From NCBI RefSeq assembly GCF_026586805.1, contig NZ_JAPFHA010000017.1:44011-108010 (forward strand): DNA of 64,000 nucleotides, written 5' to 3'. Shown here piece after piece: positions 11,089 through 20,601 of this stretch; within the stretch, counting starts at the first letter, position 1; each line of letters opens with the position of its first letter. Source of the DNA: Niveibacterium sp. 24ML (GTDB lineage Bacteria; Pseudomonadota; Gammaproteobacteria; Burkholderiales; Rhodocyclaceae). A program made the position numbers and the translations under genes. The notes beneath the pieces were generated by a model. The model was not told where the DNA came from. It ran no database searches and saw only the letters and a program-made list of their open reading frames with translations.

Positions 11089-12627
11089 TTACTGCCAGGA
11101 CTTCTTGAACGCTTCGATCGCAGCCGCGAGGGTCTTCTCGCCTTCGGCGTCGAGATCCTTGGTCTGTTCAATCTTGGCGTGGAGATCGGCGACTTGCGCG
11201 CGCACATGCTGCTGCATGGCAGCTTCGCACGCGAGCGCACGATTCACCGGCACGTCGTCGAAGTAACCCTTGTTGACAGCAAACAGCGTCACGGCCATGT
11301 CGGCAACCGACAGCGGTGCGTACTGCGCCTGCTTCATCAATTCGGTCACAAGACGGCCGCGATCGAGCTGCTTGCGGGTTGCTTCATCAAGGTCCGACGC
11401 GAACTGGGCGAAAGCTGCGAGTTCGCGGTACTGCGCGAGAGCGAGACGCACACCGCCGCCGAGCTTCTTGATGACCTTGGTCTGCGCTGCACCACCGACG
11501 CGCGACACCGAGATACCGGCGTTGATTGCGGGGCGGATACCTGCGTTGAACAAGTCGGTTTCAAGGAAGATCTGGCCGTCGGTAATCGAAATCACGTTGG
11601 TCGGAACGAAGGCCGACACGTCACCCGCTTGGGTTTCGATGACCGGAAGAGCGGTCAGCGATCCTGTCTTGCCCTTGACAGCACCATTGGTGAACTTCTC
11701 GACGTAGTCTTCGTTCACACGGGCTGCGCGCTCAAGCAAGCGCGAGTGCAGGTAGAACACGTCGCCCGGATACGCTTCGCGGCCCGGCGGGCGGCGCAGC
11801 AGCAGCGAGATCTGGCGATAGGCCCAAGCTTGCTTGGTCAGATCGTCATACACGACCAGCGCGTCCATCCCGCGGTCGCGGAAGTACTCACCCATCGTCG
11901 AGCCGGCATACGGCGCAATGAACTGCAAGGCGGCGGATTCCGATGCGGATGCGGCGACGACAATGGTGTATTCCATCGCACCGTGCTCGGTCAGCTTGCG
12001 CACCACGTTGGCGATGGTCGAGGCCTTCTGGCCGACCGCCACGTAGATACACATCATGTTCTGACCTTTTTGGTTGATGATCGCATCAACCGCAACGGCA
12101 GTCTTACCAGTCTGGCGGTCGCCAATGATCAGCTCACGCTGACCCCGGCCAATCGGCACCATCGAGTCGATCGACTTCAAACCGGTCTGCACCGGCTGCG
12201 ACACCGAACGACGCCAGATCACGCCCGGCGCGACCTTTTCGATCTTGTCGGTTTCCTTGGCGTTGATCGGGCCCTTGCCATCGATCGGTTGGCCGAGCGA
12301 GTTGACGACGCGACCAATCAGTTCCGGGCCAACCGGCACTTCCAGAATGCGGCCGGTGCACTTGACCGTGTCGCCTTCCGAAATGTGCTCGTACTCGCCC
12401 AGCACCACGGCGCCGACGAAGTCGCGCTCAAGGTTCATGGCGAGGCCAAAGGTGTTGCCCGGGAACTCGAGCATTTCACCCTGCATGACGTCGGTCAGGC
12501 CGTGCACACGGCAGATACCGTCAGTCACGGAAACCACGGTGCCTTCGTTGCGCGCCGTCGCCCCCAGTTGCAGGTTCTGAATGCGACTCTTGATGAGATC
12601 GCTGATTTCAGACGGGTTGAGGTTCAT
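11089..12627 (-). CDS. atpA: F1F0 ATP synthase alpha subunit
   Basis: This is the non-catalytic nucleotide-binding subunit of F1, 512 residues, a normal length. Walker A is [15 protein letters not shown], and the family signature [17 protein letters not shown] is present. The N-terminal helix ([17 protein letters not shown]) contacts the delta subunit. The gene follows atpH by 11 bases. Confidence 0.99.
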   Translation of the reverse strand: MNLNPSEISDLIKSRIQNLQLGATARNEGTVVSVTDGICRVHGLTDVMQGEMLEFPGNTFGLAMNLERDFVGAVVLGEYEHISEGDTVKCTGRILEVPVGPELIGRVVNSLGQPIDGKGPINAKETDKIEKVAPGVIWRRSVSQPVQTGLKSIDSMVPIGRGQRELIIGDRQTGKTAVAVDAIINQKGQNMMCIYVAVGQKASTIANVVRKLTEHGAMEYTIVVAASASESAALQFIAPYAGSTMGEYFRDRGMDALVVYDDLTKQAWAYRQISLLLRRPPGREAYPGDVFYLHSRLLERAARVNEDYVEKFTNGAVKGKTGSLTALPVIETQAGDVSAFVPTNVISITDGQIFLETDLFNAGIRPAINAGISVSRVGGAAQTKVIKKLGGGVRLALAQYRELAAFAQFASDLDEATRKQLDRGRLVTELMKQAQYAPLSVADMAVTLFAVNKGYFDDVPVNRALACEAAMQQHVRAQVADLHAKIEQTKDLDAEGEKTLAAAIEAFKKSWQ

Positions 12628-12638
12628 ACCTAAAGCTC

Positions 12639-13172
12639 CTAATTCTGTAGCGCGGCGGCCATCGCGGCGAGCTTGCCGCGGACCGAGGCGTCGATCACTT
12701 CGTCGCCAACGGCGATCTTCACTCCGCCGATCAACTCACGGTCGATCTGCACGGTCGCTTTGACCTTGGACTTGAAGCGAGTCTCGAGATCGGCAACGAG
12801 GCGAGCGAGCGTCGCGTCATCAATCGGAAAGGCGGAACTCACCAGCGCATCCTTGACCCCTTCATGCGCATCTTTCTGCGCCGAAAAGAGCGAAAGGATT
12901 TCAGGAAGAACGGCCAAGCGATCGCTTTCGGCGAGAATGGTCACGAAGTTCTTCTGATCTGCGGTGAGGTCGCCAGCGACTTCAACGAACAGTTGTGCAG
13001 CCGCGCTAGCGGACACACTCGGGTCGTCGATGTTCGCCCGGATACGCGGTTCGCTCGCGACCGCCGCCAAGCGCGCGAGCGCTTGAGCCCACGCGTTCAG
13101 TGCGTTGGCATCACGAGCCAACTTGAACGCCGCTTCGGCATACGGGCGAGCGACGGTGACGTTTTCGGCCAT
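12639..13172 (-). CDS. atpH: F1F0 ATP synthase delta subunit
   Basis: This is the peripheral-stalk delta (OSCP) subunit, 177 residues, joining F1 to the b-subunits. The N-terminal six-helix domain starts [16 protein letters not shown], and the C-terminal OSCP signature is near [20 protein letters not shown]. It sits 6 bases downstream of atpF, so the two are tightly coupled. Confidence 0.98.
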   Translation of the reverse strand: MAENVTVARPYAEAAFKLARDANALNAWAQALARLAAVASEPRIRANIDDPSVSASAAAQLFVEVAGDLTADQKNFVTILAESDRLAVLPEILSLFSAQKDAHEGVKDALVSSAFPIDDATLARLVADLETRFKSKVKATVQIDRELIGGVKIAVGDEVIDASVRGKLAAMAAALQN

Positions 13173-13178
13173 GGCGTC

Positions 13179-13649
13179 TTACAGTTCCTGTTTCAGGTTG
13201 GCCAACAGGTCGCTATGGACTTCGGCGTTGATTTCCTTGCGCAGGATCCGCTCTGCACCGACCACGGCAAGCTGTGCGACTTGGTCGCGCAGGCCTTCCT
13301 TGGCTTTCTGCATGGCGGCGCCAGCTTCCTGTTCAGCGGCAGTCCGCGCAGCGGCAACGATGCGCGCCGCTTCGGTACGAGCCTCTTCAATCAGGATGGC
13401 AGCCTGCTTCTCGGCAGTGGCACGAACGTCGGTTGCGGATTCACGCGCTTTGCGCAGCTCCTCGACAACCCTCTTTTCAGCCAGCGCGAGATCGGTCTTC
13501 GCCTTGTCCGCAGCAGCGAGCCCATCTGCGACTTTCTTTGCGCGTTCGTCGAGTGCCTTCACGATCGGCGGCCACACGAATTTCATCGTGAACCACGCGA
13601 GGATGAAGAACACAACGAACTGGGCAAACAGCGTTGCGTTCAGATTCAC
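13179..13649 (-). CDS. atpF: F1F0 ATP synthase b subunit
   Basis: This is the stator b subunit, 156 residues. One N-terminal transmembrane helix ([20 protein letters not shown]) is followed by a long, charged, coiled-coil helix rich in Ala, Glu, Lys and Arg, which dimerises outside the membrane. It lies 40 bases after atpE. Confidence 0.98.
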   Translation of the reverse strand: MNLNATLFAQFVVFFILAWFTMKFVWPPIVKALDERAKKVADGLAAADKAKTDLALAEKRVVEELRKARESATDVRATAEKQAAILIEEARTEAARIVAAARTAAEQEAGAAMQKAKEGLRDQVAQLAVVGAERILRKEINAEVHSDLLANLKQEL

Positions 13650-13689
13650 GGCATCACTCCCGGAAAATCAGTGGATTTGATGTGCGGAA

Positions 13690-13950
<261 letters not shown>

Positions 13951-14004
13951 TCAGAAAAAGTGGGGTTGAATCAAAAACTTAACAGCGCTGGTACGACGCT
14001 AGCG

Positions 14005-14865
14005 TCAGTGACTTTCGTGAGCCTGACCCACATATACGAGGGTCAGCATCATGAAAATGAATGCCTGCAGGGTAATGATCAGGATGTGGAAGATTGCCCA
14101 CGCAGAACCGGCCAGAACGTGGCCGACAAACAGTAGCGGACCTGCAACGCCAGCAGTGCCCCAAGCAGCACCCATCAGCGCGATCAGCATGAATACCAGC
14201 TCGCCTGCGTACATGTTGCCGAACAGTCGCATGCCGTGAGAGATGGTTTTCGCGGCGAACTCGATCAACTGCATCATGAAGTTAACCGGGTACAGGAACC
14301 ACTTGTCGCCGAACGGCGCGGCAAACAGCTCATGCACCCAACCGCCAAAACCCTTGATCTTGATGTTGTACCAGAGGCAGATCGTCAGCACGCCGATCGA
14401 CATGCCAAGCGTCGCGTTCAGATCGGCCGTAGGAACGATGCGCATGTACGCATGGCTGTTGCCGGTTGCGAGCTGAAATAGCGTGGGCAGAAGATCGAGC
14501 GGCAGCAGGTCCATCGCGTTCATCATGAAGATCCAGACGAACACGGTTAGCGCCAGGGGTGCAACGAATTTGCGCGACTCGGCGCTATGAACGATGCCCT
14601 TGGCCTGATCTGCAACCATCTCGACGATGATTTCGACTGCTGCCTGGAAGCGACCCGGCACCCCGGAAGTTGCCTTCGAGGCCGCGCGCCAGAGGAAAAA
14701 CAACGTAATGACACCGATCGTGATGGACCAGAACATCGTGTCGATGTTGATGAGCGACCAATCGACGATGTTCTGCTGCGGATGACCCGTCTGATTCAAG
14801 TGGGTCAGGTGGTGATTAATGTACTCGCCGGCGGTGGGCGCTTGCACTTCGTGTCCGGTGGCCAT
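14005..14865 (-). CDS. atpB: F1F0 ATP synthase a subunit
   Basis: This is the membrane stator channel for protons, 286 residues. The essential arginine lies in [19 protein letters not shown], and several hydrophobic segments follow. The C-terminus ends [12 protein letters not shown]. It is separated from atpE by 69 bases and follows atpI with one base between. Confidence 0.98.
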   Translation of the reverse strand: MATGHEVQAPTAGEYINHHLTHLNQTGHPQQNIVDWSLINIDTMFWSITIGVITLFFLWRAASKATSGVPGRFQAAVEIIVEMVADQAKGIVHSAESRKFVAPLALTVFVWIFMMNAMDLLPLDLLPTLFQLATGNSHAYMRIVPTADLNATLGMSIGVLTICLWYNIKIKGFGGWVHELFAAPFGDKWFLYPVNFMMQLIEFAAKTISHGMRLFGNMYAGELVFMLIALMGAAWGTAGVAGPLLFVGHVLAGSAWAIFHILIITLQAFIFMMLTLVYVGQAHESH

Positions 14866-14866
14866 G

Positions 14867-15229
14867 TCAGGTCTTAACTAAAAATGCAAAAAAGTTCGCT
14901 TGGAGCGTCACGACCAGCCCGATGACAACCGCGCCCCAATGGACGTCGGGATACACCAGGCGGACGCCCGCCAGTAATCCGATACACAACGCGATCTTGA
15001 TCAGTTCGCCAATAAAAAAGGCAACCGCATACGAGGCGCCTGGGCGCTTTGACGCTGCGTGGAGCCTGATTGCAAACAGCCAAGTGGGAAGGACGCAGGC
15101 GGCGCCCCCCAACGCCGCCGAGAGCGCACCGCGTGACCCGAAAAACACCGCTGCAAGAGCGATGCCGATCAGGGCGGTTGCCAATTGCAGGACAACAACT
15201 TTGTACATTCCCTGCAGTGCCGCGTACAT
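14867..15229 (-). CDS. atpI: ATP synthase assembly protein AtpI
   Basis: This small membrane protein, about 120 residues with four hydrophobic segments, helps assemble the c-ring or supplies Mg2+ in relatives. Its place as first gene of the operon is diagnostic. The longest frame starts at 15250, but that codon lies at or before the predicted transcription start. The ATG at 15227-15229 (MYAALQGM) has a GAGG 8 bases upstream and about 18 bases of leader, so I chose it. A third ATG seven codons on (MYKVV) is possible. Confidence 0.85.
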   Translation of the reverse strand: MYAALQGMYKVVVLQLATALIGIALAAVFFGSRGALSAALGGAACVLPTWLFAIRLHAASKRPGASYAVAFFIGELIKIALCIGLLAGVRLVYPDVHWGAVVIGLVVTLQANFFAFLVKT

Positions 15230-15253
15230 CTGCGCGCCTCGAAAAACCACGCA

Positions 15254-15282
15254 ATGTTAGGTATTTAGCTGATCGAAGTCAA
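15254..15282 (-). promoter_or_regulatory. Sigma-70 promoter of the atp operon
   Basis: On the minus strand, TTGACT (15277-15282) and TAACAT (15254-15259) are separated by exactly 17 bases. The predicted start site, near 15247, is about 18 bases upstream of the chosen atpI start codon. A 6-bp inverted repeat (TTGCCC/GGGCAA, 15292-15308) sits 9 bases upstream of the -35 box; its role is unknown. Confidence 0.75.
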
Positions 15283-15410
15283 ACTTAGTAGTTGCCCTAT
15301 GAGGGCAAATCCGCTGCGCTGCAGCACGCAAATGAGGCGGCGCAGCACCGACCGGGCCGCGCGCTCCACACCCCTCTTTCAAATCTGCAGCCAGGATTCA
15401 TCTGGCCCGG

Positions 15411-15442
15411 CATAATCGCTGCGCCGGGAAGCCCCCCGGCGC
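15411..15442 (+). promoter_or_regulatory. Leader of the MFS-acyltransferase gene: -10-like box and GC hairpin
   Basis: CATAAT at 15411-15416 could be a -10 box, though I found no good -35. Immediately downstream, GCGCCGGG (15421-15428) pairs with CCCGGCGC (15435-15442) over a 6-base loop. The hairpin would be at the very 5' end of the mRNA, 15 bases before the start codon. Confidence 0.35.
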
Positions 15443-15457
15443 CTGCCACGCCAAATC

Positions 15458-17338
15458 ATGACAATCGCGCACAACCCCTTGTCTCTACTTAAGACCCGCC
15501 GTTTTCTGCCGCTTTTTACAACGCAGTTCCTCGGCGCGTTCAACGACAACGTGCTCAAGCAGGCACTGTTGCTGCTGATCACCTTCCAGGGGGGCAAGGT
15601 CATGGGGCTGTCGCCGGCCCTGATGGTGCAAGTGGCCTCGGGCCTGTTCGTGCTACCGATGTTCCTGTTCTCAGCCTCGGCGGGGCAGATCGCCGACGCG
15701 TTTGACAAGGCACGCCTCGTCCGCTGGGTGAAGCTGGCGGAGGTCGGCATTGCGCTGATTGCCGCGGCGGGTTTCTTTTTCAAGCAGGTGCCATTGCTGC
15801 TTTCGGCATTGTTCCTGATGGGCCTGCATTCAACTGTCTTTGGCCCCTTGAAGTACTCGATACTCCCGCAGCATTTGCACAATGACGAGATCGTCGGCGG
15901 CAACGCATGGGTTGAAAGCGGCACCTTCGTCGCGATCCTGCTCGGCTCGATCCTCGGTGGCGTGCTGATCGCCATTCCTGATACCGGCCCGATTTGGGCG
16001 GGCGGGGCCTGCGTTCTGCTGGCGGTGTGCGGCTGGCTGACAAGCCTGTCGATTCCCGATGCGCCACCGCTGGCCAAGGTTGCCCTCAACTGGAATCCGT
16101 TCAGCGAGATCGCGCAGAACATGCGCATCGCCGGCCGCAACCGTGCCGTGCTGATGGGAATGATGGGGATCTCGTGGTTCTGGTTTTATGGCGCGATGAT
16201 GCTTTCGCAGTTCGGGCCCTTCGTGAAAGACGTAATCGGGGGGAGCGAGCACTTATCGACCTTCCTGCTCTCCACGTTCATCATCGGCATCGCCCTCGGA
16301 TCGCTGCTTGCGGAACGGGCATCCGGCGGCAAGGTCGAGCTTGGCCTTGTCCCGCTCGCTTCGATCGGCATGACCGTCTTTGGCGTTGATCTGTACTTCG
16401 CAAGCCCCAGCGCCCCGCATCCCGGCCTGGACGTAGCAGGCTTCATCGCGCAACCCGGCGCTTGGCGCCTGATGGCGGATCTGGTGCTGATCGGTGTTTT
16501 CGGCGGCCTCTACACGATTCCGCTCTACGCATTGATCCAGACGCGCTGCGATCCGGAATATCGCTCGCGCATCATCGCCGCGAACAACATCCTCAACGCC
16601 GGCTTCATGGTTGCGTCGGCCGGCTATGCGTTCTTCGCGCTGAGCCAGGGCGCTTCGATCCCGCAGATGTTCCTCTACGCCGCGTTGATGAACATTGCGG
16701 TGGCAATCTTCATCTACAGCGTGGTGCCGGAATTCCTCCAGCGCCTGATCGTATGGCTGCTGGTGCATACCTTCTACCGCGTCGAGGCCAAGGGCTACGC
16801 CAACATTCCTGCCGAAGGCCCGGCAGTGATCGTGTGCAATCACGTCAGCTTCGTCGATCCGCTGATCCTGATGGCGGAGAGCCGCCGCCCGATCCGTTTC
16901 GTCATGGATCACCGGATCTTCAAGATGCCGATCATCAATTTCGTCTTCCGCGAAGGCCGTGCCATTCCGATTGCCCCAGCCAAGGAAGACCCCGCCATGC
17001 TTGAGGCCGCCTACGACGAAGTCGCCAAGACGCTTGAAGCGGGTGAGCTTGTGGGCATCTTCCCGGAAGGGCGGATCACCGATACCGGCGAGCTCAACGA
17101 GTTCAAGAGCGGCGTCACACGAATCGTCGAACGCACCCCGGTGCCGGTGGTGCCGATGGCCTTGTCGGGGCTGTGGGGCAGCTTCTTCTCGCGCAAGGAC
17201 GGCCCGGCCATGAGCAAGCCGTTCCGGCGCGGATTCTTCAGCCGCATCAAGCTGAGCATCGGCGCACCCATCGCGCCCGGCAACGCAAGGCCCGAAATCT
17301 TGCAAGCCGAGATCGCCCAGTTGCGCGAACGCCCCTGA
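15458..17338 (+). CDS. MFS transporter fused to a 1-acyl-glycerol-phosphate acyltransferase (LplT-PlsC type)
   Basis: The protein has 626 residues. Residues about 15-440 are a 12-helix MFS domain that begins with the lysophospholipid-transporter segment LFTTQFLGAFNDNVLKQALL. Residues about 445-620 are a PlsC acyltransferase with the catalytic NHVSFVD (His462, Asp467) and the FPEGR glycerol-phosphate-binding motif near residue 536. The likely role is uptake of lysophospholipid across the inner membrane and its re-acylation. In many relatives a third acyl-ACP synthetase (AMP-binding) domain follows; here the protein ends after PlsC, so the acyl donor must be supplied by another enzyme. The next gene begins 20 bases later. 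Confidence 0.9.
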   Translation: MTIAHNPLSLLKTRRFLPLFTTQFLGAFNDNVLKQALLLLITFQGGKVMGLSPALMVQVASGLFVLPMFLFSASAGQIADAFDKARLVRWVKLAEVGIALIAAAGFFFKQVPLLLSALFLMGLHSTVFGPLKYSILPQHLHNDEIVGGNAWVESGTFVAILLGSILGGVLIAIPDTGPIWAGGACVLLAVCGWLTSLSIPDAPPLAKVALNWNPFSEIAQNMRIAGRNRAVLMGMMGISWFWFYGAMMLSQFGPFVKDVIGGSEHLSTFLLSTFIIGIALGSLLAERASGGKVELGLVPLASIGMTVFGVDLYFASPSAPHPGLDVAGFIAQPGAWRLMADLVLIGVFGGLYTIPLYALIQTRCDPEYRSRIIAANNILNAGFMVASAGYAFFALSQGASIPQMFLYAALMNIAVAIFIYSVVPEFLQRLIVWLLVHTFYRVEAKGYANIPAEGPAVIVCNHVSFVDPLILMAESRRPIRFVMDHRIFKMPIINFVFREGRAIPIAPAKEDPAMLEAAYDEVAKTLEAGELVGIFPEGRITDTGELNEFKSGVTRIVERTPVPVVPMALSGLWGSFFSRKDGPAMSKPFRRGFFSRIKLSIGAPIAPGNARPEILQAEIAQLRERP

Positions 17339-17358
17339 CCCAGCCACGGACACACACC

Positions 17359-17757
17359 ATGCACGCCTATCCCCTGACCGCCGGCGTCACGCTTCTACTG
17401 GTGCTGCTGATGTTCGGCACCGCCTGGAACGTGGGCCGCGCGCGCGAGAAGTACGGCATCAAGGCGCCCGCCACCACCGGCAACGAATACTTCGAACGCG
17501 CCTACCGGATCCAGCTCAACACCATCGAGTGGGCGCTGATTTTCCTGCCCACCCTGTGGATCTTCGCCGCCTATGTGAACGACCTCTACGCGATGATCGC
17601 CGGCCTCGTCGGGCTCGCTGGACGCATCCTCTACGCGGTGAGTTACCAGCGAGATCCCGCAAGCCGCGGCGCCGGCTTCATGATCGGGATGCTGGCGTTT
17701 GGGGTGTGCGGGCTATGGAGCGGCTTCGCGGTGTTGCGGGTCATCACCGGATTCTGA
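17359..17757 (+). CDS. MAPEG-family membrane protein
   Basis: This 132-residue integral membrane protein has four predicted helices. It carries the MAPEG (membrane-associated proteins in eicosanoid and glutathione metabolism) pattern: GNEYFERAYRIQLNTIEW in the loop after helix 1 and RILYAVSYQRDPASRG before the last helix. Eukaryotic relatives are glutathione transferases or peroxidases; bacterial roles are mostly unproven. It starts at the ATG 20 bases after the acyltransferase fusion, so it may be co-transcribed with it. The ribosome binding site is weak. Confidence 0.85.
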   Translation: MHAYPLTAGVTLLLVLLMFGTAWNVGRAREKYGIKAPATTGNEYFERAYRIQLNTIEWALIFLPTLWIFAAYVNDLYAMIAGLVGLAGRILYAVSYQRDPASRGAGFMIGMLAFGVCGLWSGFAVLRVITGF

Positions 17758-17875
17758 CGCCCTGCTCACCAATAGCGCCGCAGCAACCCAGCCCTTGAGT
17801 GCCGCCTCCTGACACCACGCTGTCAGTAGCCCCCCTGCATCCTGTCTGCACCTCAACCGCAACAGGAGCAGCACC

Positions 17876-18262
17876 ATGGACACAGCACTCCGCGAGCAAC
17901 AGCGCGCTGTCTGGTTTGAAATTCCGGTCGTCGATCTGGATCGCGCAGCAGCCTTCTACGAACAGCTGTTCGATGAATCGCTCAGGCGCGAAGAGATGGG
18001 GCCAGAGGGGACGATCGCGGTGTTTCCCTATGACGGCACCGGCGTTTCGGGTTGCCTGATGCGTGCGCCAGATGCACGGCCGGCGGCGAGCGGCACGCTG
18101 GTCTACCTCAACGCCGATTCCGGGCTCGATACGCTGCTTGCGCGCGTTGAAGCCGCCGGCGGTAAAGTCGCACTTCCGCCAGTTGCGCTGCCCGAGGGCA
18201 TGGGCCGCTTTGCGCACATCATCGACACCGAGGGCAACCTCGTCGGGCTGCACGAAGCCTGA
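17876..18262 (+). CDS. VOC-family (glyoxalase/bleomycin-resistance fold) protein
   Basis: This 128-residue cytoplasmic protein has paired beta-alpha-beta-beta-beta modules. The N-terminal VWFEIPVVDLDRAAAFYEQL and the C-terminal GRFAHIIDTEGNLVGLHE are typical of the vicinal oxygen chelate superfamily. Substrate is not readable. The start has AGGAG 8 bases upstream (17866-17870). It is followed, after 17 bases, by a second VOC gene and then a WYL-type regulator, suggesting one transcript. Confidence 0.88.
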   Translation: MDTALREQQRAVWFEIPVVDLDRAAAFYEQLFDESLRREEMGPEGTIAVFPYDGTGVSGCLMRAPDARPAASGTLVYLNADSGLDTLLARVEAAGGKVALPPVALPEGMGRFAHIIDTEGNLVGLHEA

Positions 18263-18279
18263 TGCGAAAGGACGCTGCC

Positions 18280-18669
18280 ATGAAGTTCGCCTACACCATC
18301 GTCTACGTCGCCGACGTCAGCGCGACGCTCGATTTCTATCGACGTGCATTCGGGTTTGCCACGCGCTTCGTCACCGACGACGCGCAGTTCGGTGAGCTGG
18401 ATACCGGCGGCACCGCGCTCGCCTTCGCGCGCCACGACGTGGCCGCCAGCAGCCTGCCGCAGGGTTACCGGCCGCTGGATGCCGATGCGCAGCCAGCCGG
18501 CATCGAAGTCGGCTTCACCACCAGTGATGTGCCAGCGGCCTTCGATCATGCGGTGGCGGCGGGCGCCACGCCGATCACCGCGCCGCTCACCAAGCCCTGG
18601 GGGCAGACCGTCGCCTACGTCCGCGCGCCGGAAGGCACACTGATCGAACTCTGCACGCCGATGGGCTGA
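18280..18669 (+). CDS. Second VOC-family (glyoxalase-like) protein
   Basis: It has 129 residues. It begins MKFAYTIVYVADVSATLDFY and ends with WGQTVAYVRAPEGTLIELC, a complete VOC fold. It resembles its upstream neighbour only at fold level, so this is a family pair and not a recent duplication. The start ATG at 18280 was preferred over one six codons earlier because of AAAGGA 8 bases upstream. The regulator gene starts 6 bases after its stop. Confidence 0.87.
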   Translation: MKFAYTIVYVADVSATLDFYRRAFGFATRFVTDDAQFGELDTGGTALAFARHDVAASSLPQGYRPLDADAQPAGIEVGFTTSDVPAAFDHAVAAGATPITAPLTKPWGQTVAYVRAPEGTLIELCTPMG

Positions 18670-18675
18670 GCCCCG

Positions 18676-19353
18676 ATGCGCCGCGCCGACCGCCTCTTCC
18701 AGATCACGCAGATCCTGCGCGGCCGCCGGCTGACGACGGCGGCGCATCTGGCGGAGCGGCTCGGCGTTTCCGAGCGCACCATCTACCGCGACGTCGCCGA
18801 CCTTTCCACCTCCGGCGTACCGGTGGAAGGCGAGGCGGGTGTCGGTTACCGGCTGCGGCCGGGTTTTGATTTGCCACCGCTGATGTTCAGCGCCGACGAG
18901 CTGGCCGCGCTGGCGCTCGGCGCACGCATCGTTGGCGCCAAGGGCGGCAGCGAGCTTGCCCTTCACGCCACCAGCGCGCTCGAGAAAATCAGCGCCGCCG
19001 TGGGCCCGGCGCTGCGCATCCGGCTCGAAACCACCGCTTTGCATGTGCCGGATTTCAACATCACGCCCGGCACCCAGCACATCGAAACGCTGCGCCATGC
19101 GGTTGATCGCCGCCTGCGGATCGCCTTCGACTATGCCGACGAAGAAGGCACACGCACCACGCGCTTCGCGTGGCCGCTCGGCCTCTTCTTCTGGGGCCAG
19201 GTCTGGACGCTTGGCGCCTGGTGCGAGCTGCGCGAGGACTTCCGCAGTTTCCGCCTTGACCGCCTGCTGAAGCTTGAACTGCCGGGCGACCACTTCCCCG
19301 ACACCGAAGGCCGCCGCCTCGCCGATCTGTTGCGCTACTGCCACGCAAGCTGA
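18676..19353 (+). CDS. WYL-domain transcriptional regulator (YafY/DeoR-type HTH)
   Basis: This 225-residue protein has an N-terminal HTH_11 domain (residues about 1-60; LAERLGVSERTIYRDVADL) and a C-terminal WYL domain (about 135-225). WYL domains bind ligands or nucleic acids. It lies directly behind two VOC genes on the same strand, so it may control them; that is inferred only from position. Confidence 0.9.
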   Translation: MRRADRLFQITQILRGRRLTTAAHLAERLGVSERTIYRDVADLSTSGVPVEGEAGVGYRLRPGFDLPPLMFSADELAALALGARIVGAKGGSELALHATSALEKISAAVGPALRIRLETTALHVPDFNITPGTQHIETLRHAVDRRLRIAFDYADEEGTRTTRFAWPLGLFFWGQVWTLGAWCELREDFRSFRLDRLLKLELPGDHFPDTEGRRLADLLRYCHAS

Positions 19354-19402
19354 AGCCCGCAAGGCGCACAATGTCTGATCGCGCAGACACCCGGGGTGGC
19401 CC

Positions 19403-20563
19403 ATGAGCAAGCAGCACGACAAGCCAAAAGCGCACTACGCACCCGCCTTGCAACGCGGGCTGCATGAGTTGAGCCACCAGGTCGAGGCGATGCACCGCGC
19501 GATTGCGGGCAAGACTTTCGGCGCACTCAAGCAGGTACCGGTGGTGTCGCTGCCCGCCGCGCTGATCGAAACCGTGCACGACGCCATCAGCAGCGGCATC
19601 CACGCCTCGGTGCGGCTGGGCAATCGCGGCCTGATGGGCTTGGCGGGCGATGCCGAGCAGGCGCTCAAGCGCGATGCGCCACCGGGCCGCCGTGAAAGCA
19701 ATCTGCGCGCAGCGATCAACGGCGTGTTCGGCGACCACCTCGCCGCCAACGGCGAAGCGCTGGCAACGCCGATGCAGTTGTTCGCGCGCGGCCAGAGCAC
19801 CCCGCTTGATCTGGCGACGCTGAAGGTTCCGCACCGCCGGGTCTGCATCTTCCTGCACGGCCTTGCCTGCGACGAGCACTGCTGGACGCCCGCAGCCGAC
19901 AGCGACGAGCCCGATTACGGCGCGCGGATCAAGGCGGATTTCGGCTACACCCCGCTCTACCTGCGCTACAACACCGGCCTCACGATCCCCGAAAACGGCG
20001 TCGCCTTTGTCGAGCAGATGCAGGCGCTGTGCGAGGCGCGCCCCGATATCGACGAGTTCTTGCTGATCGGCCACAGCATGGGCGGGCTGGTTGCGCGCAG
20101 CGCCTTGCGGCGCTCGCACGGCAGCACCTGGCAAACAAAGACGCGGATGTTGATCTGCCTGGGTTCGCCGCAACTGGGCTCACCACTCGAACGCCTTGGC
20201 GCGATCACCAACCGGGTGCTCGACAGCTTTGACGTCACCGCCCCGATCGGCGCCATCGCGGCACGGCGCAGCGCCGGCATTCGCAATCTGCACGACGGCC
20301 TCGGCGACGGCTGCGGTGAAGACCCGCCGCATGTCGAATTGCGTTTTCTCGGCGCCACGATTGCCGACGATGCCGACAGCGCCTTCGGAAAATACGTCGG
20401 CGATGGCCTCGTCACGCCCGACAGCGCGCTGGCCGACCCGCCGGCGGCCAATGTCGCCACCGCCCAACTGGGCGGCCTTGGCCACATGGGCATGCTGCAC
20501 GAAGCGCGCTGCTGGCGGCAGATCCATCAGTGGGTTGCCGAAGGCATGGCACCAACAGCGTAA
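19403..20563 (+). CDS. Alpha/beta hydrolase (lipase-like)
   Basis: This is a 386-residue protein. Residues about 1-140 are an unassigned helical region; the alpha/beta hydrolase core follows. The oxyanion segment is CIFLHGLACDEHCW (about 148-161), the nucleophile elbow GHSMGG puts the serine at about 225, and a C-terminal HMGMLHEARCW supplies a candidate catalytic histidine. The pattern is that of PGAP1-like lipases/esterases. No signal peptide is visible, so it should be cytoplasmic. Substrate is unknown. Confidence 0.85.
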   Translation: MSKQHDKPKAHYAPALQRGLHELSHQVEAMHRAIAGKTFGALKQVPVVSLPAALIETVHDAISSGIHASVRLGNRGLMGLAGDAEQALKRDAPPGRRESNLRAAINGVFGDHLAANGEALATPMQLFARGQSTPLDLATLKVPHRRVCIFLHGLACDEHCWTPAADSDEPDYGARIKADFGYTPLYLRYNTGLTIPENGVAFVEQMQALCEARPDIDEFLLIGHSMGGLVARSALRRSHGSTWQTKTRMLICLGSPQLGSPLERLGAITNRVLDSFDVTAPIGAIAARRSAGIRNLHDGLGDGCGEDPPHVELRFLGATIADDADSAFGKYVGDGLVTPDSALADPPAANVATAQLGGLGHMGMLHEARCWRQIHQWVAEGMAPTA

Positions 20564-20601
20564 AATCGCCGCTTCCCCCTTCTCACCGAAGCCCGACGAA
20601 C

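Noticed and set aside
15292..15308. TTGCCC/GGGCAA inverted repeat as a terminator
   Set aside because: No gene ends nearby and no T-run follows; it is mentioned only as a possible operator upstream of the atp promoter.
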